Assembly: GCA_033296885.1 (NCBI GenBank)
Contig: MU863988.1
Coordinates: forward strand, 1 to 64,000
DNA from: Triangularia verruculosa
Lineage: Eukaryota; Ascomycota; Sordariomycetes; Sordariales; Podosporaceae
Direction of reading: 5' to 3'
Length of the DNA stretch: 64,000 bases
Shown piece after piece: positions 55,337 to 64,000 of the stretch. The notes beneath the pieces are model-generated. The model did no database searches. It had not been told where the DNA came from and worked only from the letters and a program-made list of their open reading frames with translations. The position numbers and the translations under genes were made by a program. The number at the start of each line of letters is the position of its first letter. Position 1 is the stretch's first letter.

Positions 55337-58300
55337 TCAATAAATCAGTCCTTGCGCGCTTCGTGTCCTCGGGGATCTCTTGCTGGCCTCGAAAGAATCC
55401 CTGTCCACGGGCTCCTCATCAACAAGCCCAAGTATCTGAATAAGCCAGCCCGGAAATCTCTATACCGAAAAATTCAGCATTTGAGCAATGGAACATGTTG
55501 GTAATCGCTTACTGAGTTCCGCTTGAACCCCGGCCAGAACCCTGGGAAGAGATCTCAGAACGGGTTTCGTCATCGCTGCTGTCCTCTTCCTCATCGCTTT
55601 CGTCATAGGAATCATCGCTTTCGTCATCGTAATCACTGACAATGTCTTTCATTCTCCCGTGCTCGTCGAAGATCACGCGCCCCAAAAGACCGGCAACCTC
55701 CTCGTTCGTCAGGACCATCCTGGAGGAGTCGTGGTCTCTGATGGCCGCATCGATCGCTTTGATCTTCTTGGCTTGCAATTCAGCCATGCGCTCATCAATG
55801 GTGTTCTTTACCATGATGCGGGCTCGAACAGTTCTCTTGGTCTGTCCCATTCGGTAGACCCGTCCGAAGGCCTGCTGCTCCATGGCATAATTCCACCATA
55901 GATCCAGGATAAATATGCGATTGGCGCAGGCGAGGTTCAATGCCTGCCCGCTGCATTGGAGCGAGGCAACCTGAACATGCTTGTTAGAACGTCGAAGATT
56001 TGAAAAAGACGAGATCACCAGAGGTCGGCGATGGGGATGACAGGGTGCGGTCACTTACCAGTATCCCGATCTCTTCCTTTTTAGTAAAGTCTTCCTGGGC
56101 TTGATACTTCTGCGTTTGCGACATACTACCGAAGAAGTAAAGAAAAGGGATATCTTCCTTCTGAAGGATTCGACCAATGATGCGGCCCATATCTACAAAC
56201 TGTGTGAAGACTAAATCACACAGGCCATATTGTTAGCGATTGGTCGCAACCTCGAAGACAGAGAGTCGTCGGATAGAGTGACTTACTGATCATTTTATCC
56301 CCAGGATAACGAGAACGCCAATCCATGATGATATTTTTGAGGACAATCGTCTTGGCGCTTGGAGTCAACTCATCCGCGCTCTTCTTGTCGCTCTCTTGTA
56401 TTAATAGCGACTCAAGTTTGGTCGAGCTGGTGGGTTGTAGCCCGTTGACATCATCACCGCGTCCACGGCCCTTGCGCTTCCGAGCTCGTCGCCCGGATCC
56501 TGAATTGGTCACATTCTCGTCTGAGCTTCTCGGCTGACCGCTCGAGCCGTTTCTCATGCTCGATTTGATGTTGGAAACAAGCCTTGAACACTCGCTGCAG
56601 TCAAGTCCTTGCGCAACACCTTCGGCCATAGCGGTGATGTGCCCTTCGATGCATTCCTGGCAAAAAAGATGCCCACACTGGTGATATTTGTTAGTCATCC
56701 TACCCACTTCAGAGTTCTGGAGTATGAAACGACATACCTTTGGACTAAATCCGCTGTCAGGAGGCAAGCCACATCTTTTGCAGAGCTCACTAATGTCCTG
56801 CTCCGCTCCATCCGCCCCCACCATATCGCTGGTGTCTTCGCCGTCTTCCATTTTGTCAAGCATCTCTTTGCGTCTCTCCAGCTTCTGAAGCTGAGGTAAG
56901 AAATCGAACTGCGCATTCAGACCAGCGGCGTCAATATCTTTGTGCTCGATGTCGCTCCTATGCTGCTGCTCTTCTTCGCACCAGCTTCCAATCTGGAGAA
57001 TCAATGGCCTGTCGGTGCGAATCTGAGAGAGCTCCCCCTTGAGCCACACATAATCTTCGGCCTCAAACTCCTGCCTCATCAGGCTTTCCAGTAAAAATGG
57101 GTGCGCCACGGCTTGGCGTAGCCTCAGAACATATAGCAACCAGTTGGTCACAAACCCGGGACCAAGGGGTTTGTCCAAGTCCTTGACTGCCCTCTTTCGA
57201 AACTTGTCCTCGACTCTCCTGTTATGGCGCACATATGTCAGTATTGTTCGTATTCAGCGCAAGCAGGGAAACATGCCTGTAGATGATCGTCTCTTCACGC
57301 GACATGGGAACCTTGACATCCTTGAGAACACGGGGTTTCGGGAGTTTGAAAAGGGCGTGACCAAAGAACTTGGTTCTCATGGTTCTAGGATCGTGCGTCA
57401 GCATTTAGGTGTGATTAGAAGGGGAAAGCTAGGTATCTGTACCTTTTCAGCATCACCTGTTCCAGCAATGCTGAAAGCGCTTCCCGCTTTTTCTGTTTCT
57501 TGTTAGTGTGCTGAAGAGACGTTAAAGGATAGCCGCCCAGCGAAAACCCACCATAAACTCTGGTTCCTGGTCCTTGGCCGTCGGAAGATAATTTTTAGAA
57601 AAGTCCTTGCGGCTGGACGTGCGGTCGACTTTGAGGAACCGCATGTAGGGATAGATTTCTGGATACGATCAGCATGAAGCGGCTCTCAAGTACCAAGGTA
57701 GCTACATACCGTCAACCCGGTTGTGTATGGGGGTCCCGCTCAAGGCCCATCGGTACTTCGATGTCAGTGCTATGCACGAAGCGGAAGCTGTGAGTGTGTT
57801 AGACCTAGAGAAGAAGATATAAAAATCTTGCTTTGACTCGCTGTGAGATTGCCAGTTCTTGATAGCATGAGCCTCATCGAGAATGACTCGAAGGAATTTC
57901 ATCTTCATGAGCGGCCCTGAGTGCTTCATCCTCCGTGCGTCGCAGTCTTCTTTCGACAATGAATCATCATGCTCTCGAGCTTTGATGGCGGCGTTGGTAG
58001 GATAATGTGATGAGACCTCCTGATAACTGACCAACCTAAATTCCGCTGTTAGAACGGAACCGCGCTGATGATCTTGTCAGCAAAAGGCCAAACTTACCAA
58101 ATGTTGCAAGAGTTCAGCTGAGCCATGCGGTGGCGAGCGGACTCCTTGTATTGGGCAGCATGCAGGTTGTCTCCGTGCCTGTAGATCTCGTCAATCCACT
58201 GATTGACCGCGTTGGCGGGCACGACGATCAAAGTTCGGAAAAGCCCATTTTCCAGATCATCCTCGGAAGGCGGATTTCCGACAGTGCAAGCCAGAGTCTC

Positions 58301-60022
58301 CAAAGTTTTTCCCAAGCCCATGGAGTCAGCTAGAATCCCCCCTTTTGGTCCCGTTGTTGAATTCTCGCGTGCTACCATCCACCCTGTCCCGGCGAACTGG
58401 TAGTTAAACAGAGGCGTCTTCATGCCCTTGATAAGGCACTTGTGATCTTGGACCGTATATTTGCGTTTCAGGGCACCACGAGCCCTGTCCATCATGATCC
58501 TGTCTCCCCGCATCCTCTTCTTCTCCTCACTATCTCCGCAAGCGGCCTCGATAGACCGAAGATGCTTTTTCTGTTCGCCTGCTTTCGTTGCTGAGAAACC
58601 CTCAAGAACAGGCATGGACGTCATCTCTTGGCCCGCAGCGATGCTGTCCTCTGGGACGAGGTTGTCGCTAATTAGCTTCTGGTGTCTCTCTGAAGCCTCT
58701 TCCCTCCTGGTCCTGGCCTTCTTCACGGAGCTCCCACTGACTGTGCGCATCTTCTTGACTGCTCTCCTCTGATTCCTCACAGCTTTCCGCTTGCTGCCTG
58801 TGCGAGTCCGTGACTGGTTGACAGACAGATGTGACTGGAATGTGTGCTTGACGATACCACGAAGTCTCTCATTCTCCTGGTCAGTGGAATCATCAGAGTC
58901 AGCAGCACTGCCAGCAGCAGCACCTCCTAGAAGTTCGTTCAGCTCCTCGCCTGCTTCTTGATTGTCTCCCGAGGGCTCATCAACCGCATTAGCCTCAGCA
59001 AGAGCCTCCAATACCACCTTGAGTTTTGTGATTCTCGCCTTGATGCCATCCAGCTCTTTCAGCTCAGCGGGCTTCAGGACTGAATTCGCCTCACGGCGAC
59101 TTAGCATGCGCTGCCGAGCCTCGAATCCTATGAGCTGATCCTGAATATCGTCAGGATCTACCCCTACGTCCTCAGTCTCATCTGGAGTGGTAGGGCGCTC
59201 AATTGTCACTATCACCTTGCCCTTGATCTTGCCCTTCTTGACTGACCGCTTTCTTCTCGCAGGCAATCCGTCTTCCGAGGACTCTTCGCTATCTGCAGAA
59301 TAGTCACTGTCGTCTTGAGGATCTTTGGTGAACTCCGGAAATTCGATGAGCGGATTCGAGTTTATTTCCTCCTCCTTGATCTCATAGAGGTCGGGATGGA
59401 AATTCATAAGATCCCGCTTTTGTCGAGCGTCCAGTTCCAAAAGCCTTTTTTTCCGCTGGAGCGACACTTCTTCCGTTTCGGATGTAAAATCAATGAGTCC
59501 CTGATCCACAAAAAGCGACTCCTCCTCCTCATCACTACTGATGTAAATCGCCGCATCTTCGGTAAGGCTAGCAAGACAAACCTTGTTGTCGGACTCCTCC
59601 TTCTTGACTGGTGTCACTGAGACGTCGACCCCGTTGTCGACAGTTGCATTCCCTGGATGATCAATGAAAGCATCGCTCATGGGGGTTTCCTCCCTTTTTA
59701 AGACTGCTCTGGGACTGGTTTGGCCTTTCTCATCATTAGAAATCATGTTGTCAACGGGAAGGGAGATCATGTTCTTACCAGCAGTGATCTCCGACTCTGG
59801 ATATGACTTGTTGCCAAGTTCAAGATGCGATTTGGTGGCCATCGCGTCTGGGACAAACTGGTGAGGCGTCCCAGGATGGAGGGAATTACCTAGGACGTTC
59901 TTGTCGGGTTCTGCCCCGGGAGCAGGCGAGGCATTCAACTCGGCTGGAATATCAGAGTTGTTGTAGTGGCCAGAAATGCCAGGCTGATGATCGGGCGGCT
60001 TGTCATTCACGTTGCCGTCCAT
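55337..60022 (-). CDS. SNF2-family ATPase with embedded RING finger (RAD5/RAD16-like)
   Basis: DNA-dependent ATPase and probable E3 ubiquitin ligase, nuclear, likely in DNA repair or chromatin remodelling. I model eleven exons: 60022-58099/58098, 58035-57842, 57787-57710, 57658-57552, 57492-57443, 57384-57277, 57218-56738, 56677-56287, 56210-56059, 55970-55513 and 55457-55337, about 1354 residues. The N-terminal 500 residues are acidic and disordered. Walker A MGLGKT has K572; the DEAH box LDEAHAIKNW is near 695; the RING CKRC-x11-CGHLFCQEC starts at C967; the helicase C part includes FTQFVDMGRIIGRIL and AFGRVYRMGQTKRTVRARIM. An acidic tail (DDESDDSYDESDEEED) follows. Two introns are GC-AG. 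If the last intron is not removed, the protein ends at TAA 55511-55509. The ATG at 60022 follows a leader rich in GAT/TG repeats. Confidence 0.88.
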
Positions 60023-60873
60023 TTTGAGGAGGCGGAGCCTGGCTTCTGCAGCGATCTCGGCGAACACTTGACTCTCGTGTTTTCGATAGGGTCTGATTCT
60101 GCCACGCTGGTTGGCTTCGACTTTTTCGCCAAGAAAATGTGAATACTCACTAGTAGGATGAAGCGCTACCTTATATTCGGTTTCTGATGATGATGATGAT
60201 GATGTGTGTGTGTAAGAATAAAGGAGATGCCTTGTTGCGATGGAGAGAGGCTCGATGAGGAGCGGAGGCTAGAGGTTGGAGAGGGAAGAGTTGCAAGAGG
60301 GAGAGAGGAAGTGGGAGGAAGAGAGTAAATACTTGTCAGTAGCGAGGGCTGCCTGAAAACTTTACTCAGCAGCGGACTGCTAACTGGAAGGAGTGACGCC
60401 AGCGTGGGTGATGATATTGTTTTCTATAGGCTTGTTAAAATGTCCAAAAGGAAGGAACAACCGTGAGATAAGGCCGCGGCGAGCTGATCAGCTGGCACCA
60501 AAGTGTTTAACAATTCCGAGGTAGGTAACCTAAGGAATCAAAGGCAAGACAGCTAGCAGAGCAGAAAATGTGATCCTTTAGACCAACTGATTGTTCTGAC
60601 TCGGACAATTGTCCTGCATTGTGACATCAAACTAGGCACCGTCGAACAATGTTTATCAACCTCATGGATTGACTCTTAAACTCAGCGCATTTCAAATTTA
60701 CTAAGGCGGCTGCCTAGTAGCTCATTACATAATGGTATCAAATCGCTTCGTGAACCTCCCATATCTACCTTGGCACAATCATAGCTCATTATTTTCCCTT
60801 TCCATATTTTGTTTGTCAGCCCCTTTTACCCCTGAACAGCCCCACTTTATCTTCAGACCCTCCCTCCTCCACA
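60023..60873. other. intergenic region, tandem minus-strand genes
   Basis: Promoter and leader of the SNF2-RING gene and 3' flank of the ankyrin gene. It includes a (GAT)n-(TG)n microsatellite at about 60186-60214 in the likely leader. No gene or RNA is visible. Confidence 0.55.
60186..60214. repeat. (GAT)6-(TG)5 compound microsatellite
   Basis: About six GAT copies run directly into about five TG copies, roughly 165-190 bases upstream of the SNF2-RING start codon. Likely length-variable; no function implied. Confidence 0.8.
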
Positions 60874-63800
60874 TCAGTCAAGCTCACCAGTGATATACCC
60901 CCCCAACCTCCTCCCCTGCCCATCAACCCCATTCTGAAGTCTTCCAGCAAGTTGGTTCTGACCCTCCACCAACCTCCTGTGTTCCTGAAGCCTCTTCGTC
61001 ATCCTGGCCTCGGACGCAGCATCGACCCGATCGATCGCCTCTCTCTCCCGGATTCTGACTGAGCTCATCTGATTGGCGTAGTCAATCATCTTATCCTGCT
61101 TCCTCTCCTCCATCTCCAGCTCGGCCTCTTTGATCAGTCTCGCCCTCGTGAGGCCGGCTTCCGTGAGGCGTTGCTCGGCTTCAACGTTGGCATCACGCTC
61201 TGCTTTCCGCCGCTGCAGTTCTTGAGCAAAGGCCTGGTCGGCTTGGGTCTGCCTAACCTTGTGAAAGTCGAGCTCGTCTTGACGCATGCGGCGGGTGCGA
61301 GAGTCTTCGATTTCGGCGCGGGTTTTGAAGAGCTGGTTTTGAAAGTCGGCGATTTCCTTTTGGCGAGACAGTGCAGCGGTGTGCTCTTGTTTCTCCTTTT
61401 GGATGCGGGTTTCCAGGGCGCGGCGTTCGCGTTCGGCTCGAAGTAGCTCTGGGGGTAAATTCATCGCGCCCTCTGGTTGGGGTTGGGCAGGGTCGTTGCC
61501 GTAGAAGACGTCTTTGCAACGGTTGGCTTTGAGCAACTCCAAGAGCTGGGGCTTGGTCTTGGAGTTGGGCAGGGCTCGCTGGACATATTGCGACGGAGAA
61601 TATGTGCACATCCCGTCGGAAAACTGGTTGTACGGCTCGTTGATATACTTCCAGACCCCAGTTTTGAGTAAGGCGCTCGTCGTGGCGATAGGATCGAGGC
61701 TCTCTAGCGCAAGTAACAAAACTGTTTTGCCCTCGCACTGGATTGTGAGATCTGATCCGGCTTCTCTGATCAAGTAGCTCATGCACTTTTGCATCTGCTT
61801 TTCCTGGCTTGCGCTCAACGAGCCTCCACTTGCAGCGTTCAGGCACAACTCGCCAAGAGCGCTTCTACCACCATGCAGGGTGGATGGAAAATCGACATCA
61901 TGGCCGAATTCGACCAACACCTTCAGAGCCTGCAGGTTTAGTTCCCTGGCGGCATTGTGAACAGATCCGTCATTCTGGCTTGCATTCGGATCCGCCGCCA
62001 GAATGTTGGACATAATGCTTGTGCCCAGTTCTCCACCCATCTCCGTGGCCATCGTCATTGGCGTATTTCCAGTGACGTCCATTACATCGACCTCTGCGCC
62101 AGCGAGAATGAGACATTTGACCACATCTTGTCTCTTGGCTCGAATAGCCAACATGAGGGGTGTCGTCTTGGAGATTTTGGTCTCAAAATTGACCTTTGCG
62201 CCTCGATCAACCAAGAGCTCAACCACCGAATTGCTGACGCGTTTTTGCGGCTGGGAAATGGCCCAGAACAACAGATTGACCTGCTCTTCTTCGGTGATAT
62301 CCTCCATGACTCTCATAGTGGTCATTTGATCATGATAGTACCCGGCATCAAGCAGCGTCTCGATTATCCTGACCGAACGTGGAAATTTAGTCACAGCCCG
62401 GAAGAGAACCGGCTCCGTGCCAGCGGCGGGTGGAAACATCACGTCCAGCCTCTCCTCACCATCATGATAGTCCGTGAAGAGAGTGATCAGGCGGAGTGTA
62501 TCCTCTTCGGACAGATCAGCATGATCAAAGATGTGGCCAAACGCAAGGGAAACAGCTCTTGAATCGGGATTCTGCTGCAGAACCTGTCGAATCAAGTCTG
62601 CGTCAGCCCGCTGAGCTGCCTTTTGCAACACGATCCCGTCTTCGTAGGAGACGTCAACCTTGTGCTGGAGCAAAAGCCCGGCAAATTTGCGCGCTAATTC
62701 GTCTTTCTCCGTATCGTAAGCATCGATAGTCGTCATCAAAGCCAGTGTCAGACTTTCCCCCTCGGCACCGTTGGCAAGGAGCATCTTGGCAACCTGGAAG
62801 CCTTTCTCGGAGAACCAAGTTGCTGACGCCTCCGGGGTGAATACTTGCTTGAAAGTCCAAGACACATCCTTTTGCGGAATATCACCAGCCAATAACAATT
62901 GCAAGACATCTACCAGCAGCATCTGAGCAGCATCCGTAAGCGTCTCGCAGCCGTTTGACAGAGGTGACGCCCCGTTGTTAAGCAGCAGCCCGACTAAGCG
63001 TAGATCTGGGTCCTCCTTCACGACCCTGTTGAGGGCGATATTAACTTCTTCACATGGCGGCATTCCAGCTTGGAATAACCAGCCCACCACCTGCAACCTC
63101 GAATCTCTGCTCAGCTTTCTGCTTGCCTTGAGAGATCGCAGTAAAGTGACCTTGTTAGGCTTTTTCTGCTGCTCTCTGTCGCTTTCAATCCCAAGCATGA
63201 GCTTCAGACATCCCATATTTGCACCCCTAGTCACGTTCCAGATAGCCTCGCCAGCATTGTGATTCACATCCGCACCATACGTCAGCAATAACCTGACCAA
63301 GCCTTCGCCGTCGTCCCCAAACTTGGCTGCGGAGACAAGCTGTGCATCCATCACCTCGCCCTTGACACCCTTGTCGAGAAGGATTCGGAATACATCTCCC
63401 CTCCGCTTCAGATCAGCGACTTGGCTGGCAGCTTGGAACCCCTTGATAAGAGTTTTCTCCCCAACCTGCATCTCTTGTCCCCTCAATAGCATCTCCACCA
63501 CGTCTTTGGCCCCGGCACCACAAGCCTCAACTATGGCCTGTCCGTCACGGTGATCGGCGCTTGCGCCATGGTCCGTGAGAACCCTTCCGAGCTCAATATC
63601 GCCATCCGAAGCAGCAGATAGCAGCGCGTCTGAGATAGTCTGCCCCTTTACCCCCTTGATGAGAAGTGCCTTGCAGATGACAACTCTGCTGGCCTTGTTT
63701 GTGACCAGGAGGGCGTCAACAAACGCATCCTGCAGCACTTGTTGGGAGTAGACCGTAGACGACTTGTCCAACACCAGCTGCGTGATCTGAACATTTTCCT

Positions 63801-64000
63801 TTTTGATAGCAGTGATGAGGGCATCGCCACCGGATGAATCTGCATGCGCGGCTAGGAGGGAAATGAGCGGAAGGTCGTTAGGATGAGCGTTGATCGCATA
63901 AACCAATGCTCGATTGGCCTCGGCGCCTGGAGCTCCTGATTCTATTAGTTTCTGAGTCAAAGTCAATCTGTCCATTGGGTCGAGGATGTTCAGAGATTGT
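60874..64000 (-). CDS. ankyrin-repeat protein with C-terminal coiled coil (5' partial)
   Basis: The frame is open to the window edge; the ATG at 63975 is probably internal, because the codons before it stay open and continue the repeat pattern. At least 1041 residues are present. The visible part is a long array of about 30-35-residue ankyrin-like units, many degenerate, with cores such as TPLMLAIRAKRQDVVKCLILAGAEVDV, GNTPMTMATEMG and LLLTYGADVNHNAG. From about residue 860 of the visible part the protein turns into a long charged coiled coil rich in Arg, Glu and Gln (ERERRALETRIQKEKQEH), ending GGYITGELD. There are no membrane helices. Large fungal ankyrin proteins often carry an N-terminal signalling or NLR-type domain, but that part lies outside the window, so I assign no function. 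Confidence 0.9.
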   Translation of the reverse strand, partial: QSLNILDPMDRLTLTQKLIESGAPGAEANRALVYAINAHPNDLPLISLLAAHADSSGGDALITAIKKENVQITQLVLDKSSTVYSQQVLQDAFVDALLVTNKASRVVICKALLIKGVKGQTISDALLSAASDGDIELGRVLTDHGASADHRDGQAIVEACGAGAKDVVEMLLRGQEMQVGEKTLIKGFQAASQVADLKRRGDVFRILLDKGVKGEVMDAQLVSAAKFGDDGEGLVRLLLTYGADVNHNAGEAIWNVTRGANMGCLKLMLGIESDREQQKKPNKVTLLRSLKASRKLSRDSRLQVVGWLFQAGMPPCEEVNIALNRVVKEDPDLRLVGLLLNNGASPLSNGCETLTDAAQMLLVDVLQLLLAGDIPQKDVSWTFKQVFTPEASATWFSEKGFQVAKMLLANGAEGESLTLALMTTIDAYDTEKDELARKFAGLLLQHKVDVSYEDGIVLQKAAQRADADLIRQVLQQNPDSRAVSLAFGHIFDHADLSEEDTLRLITLFTDYHDGEERLDVMFPPAAGTEPVLFRAVTKFPRSVRIIETLLDAGYYHDQMTTMRVMEDITEEEQVNLLFWAISQPQKRVSNSVVELLVDRGAKVNFETKISKTTPLMLAIRAKRQDVVKCLILAGAEVDVMDVTGNTPMTMATEMGGELGTSIMSNILAADPNASQNDGSVHNAARELNLQALKVLVEFGHDVDFPSTLHGGRSALGELCLNAASGGSLSASQEKQMQKCMSYLIREAGSDLTIQCEGKTVLLLALESLDPIATTSALLKTGVWKYINEPYNQFSDGMCTYSPSQYVQRALPNSKTKPQLLELLKANRCKDVFYGNDPAQPQPEGAMNLPPELLRAERERRALETRIQKEKQEHTAALSRQKEIADFQNQLFKTRAEIEDSRTRRMRQDELDFHKVRQTQADQAFAQELQRRKAERDANVEAEQRLTEAGLTRARLIKEAELEMEERKQDKMIDYANQMSSVRIREREAIDRVDAASEARMTKRLQEHRRLVEGQNQLAGRLQNGVDGQGRRLGGYITGELD

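Noticed and set aside
57842..58034. Frame reading straight through the GC-AG segment as coding
   Set aside because: It adds 18 residues that break the spacing seen in Rad16-type proteins; the splice signals within the segment are better explained as an intron.

Overview
This is a stretch of filamentous ascomycete nuclear DNA, most likely a sordariomycete. Nearly every gene is split by short introns of 50-130 bases with GT(A/G)AGT-like donors, RCTAAC/CTGAC-like branch sites and CAG/TAG acceptors. The fatty acid synthase beta and alpha genes lie side by side and diverge, as in Neurospora. I saw no transposon, CRISPR array, rRNA or prokaryotic operon. Exon joins below were worked out by hand from splice motifs, frame and family alignment; no search was run.

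Layout. 0.6-15.5 kb: FAS1 (minus) and FAS2 (plus) diverge from a 2.87 kb intergenic region. 16.4-17.8 kb: guanine deaminase. 18-25 kb: small genes (a six-cysteine secreted protein, a four-helix MARVEL-like protein, a possible one-helix protein, an acidic/proline-rich protein). 25.0 kb: tRNA-Ser(AGA). 25.3-26.9 kb: a 2-oxoglutarate/Fe(II) oxygenase gene with an apparent one-base frameshift. 27.3-29.9 kb: a DUF3176-type membrane protein. 31.2-34.3 kb: CTF18, the clamp-loader subunit of sister-chromatid cohesion. 34.8-35.5 kb: a DUF1772-like membrane protein with an in-frame stop. 36.1-38.7 kb: sulfate permease. 38.7-42 kb: gene-poor. 42-43.1 kb: bHLH transcription factor. 45-47.2 kb: two convergent genes I do not recognise. 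48-48.7 kb: a 13-cysteine secreted protein. 50.6-52.4 kb: an NCS1 uracil/allantoin-type permease, convergent with a monocarboxylate-type MFS transporter. 55.3-60.0 kb: a large SNF2 ATPase with an embedded RING finger. 60.9-64 kb: an ankyrin-repeat/coiled-coil protein that runs off the window edge.

How the genes relate. FAS1 and FAS2 encode the two chains of one cytosolic complex and share a promoter region. Guanine deaminase and the NCS1 permease both fit purine/pyrimidine use and both have GATA-type sites upstream, but they are 33 kb apart. CTF18 and the SNF2-RING protein both act on chromatin or replication, and CTF18 has a cluster of ACGCG cores upstream. I found no secondary-metabolite cluster and no clearly new multi-gene system. 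The observations most worth checking are the two interrupted genes, two GC-AG introns and a stop-free intron inside the RING finger of the SNF2 gene, and the cysteine-rich secreted proteins.
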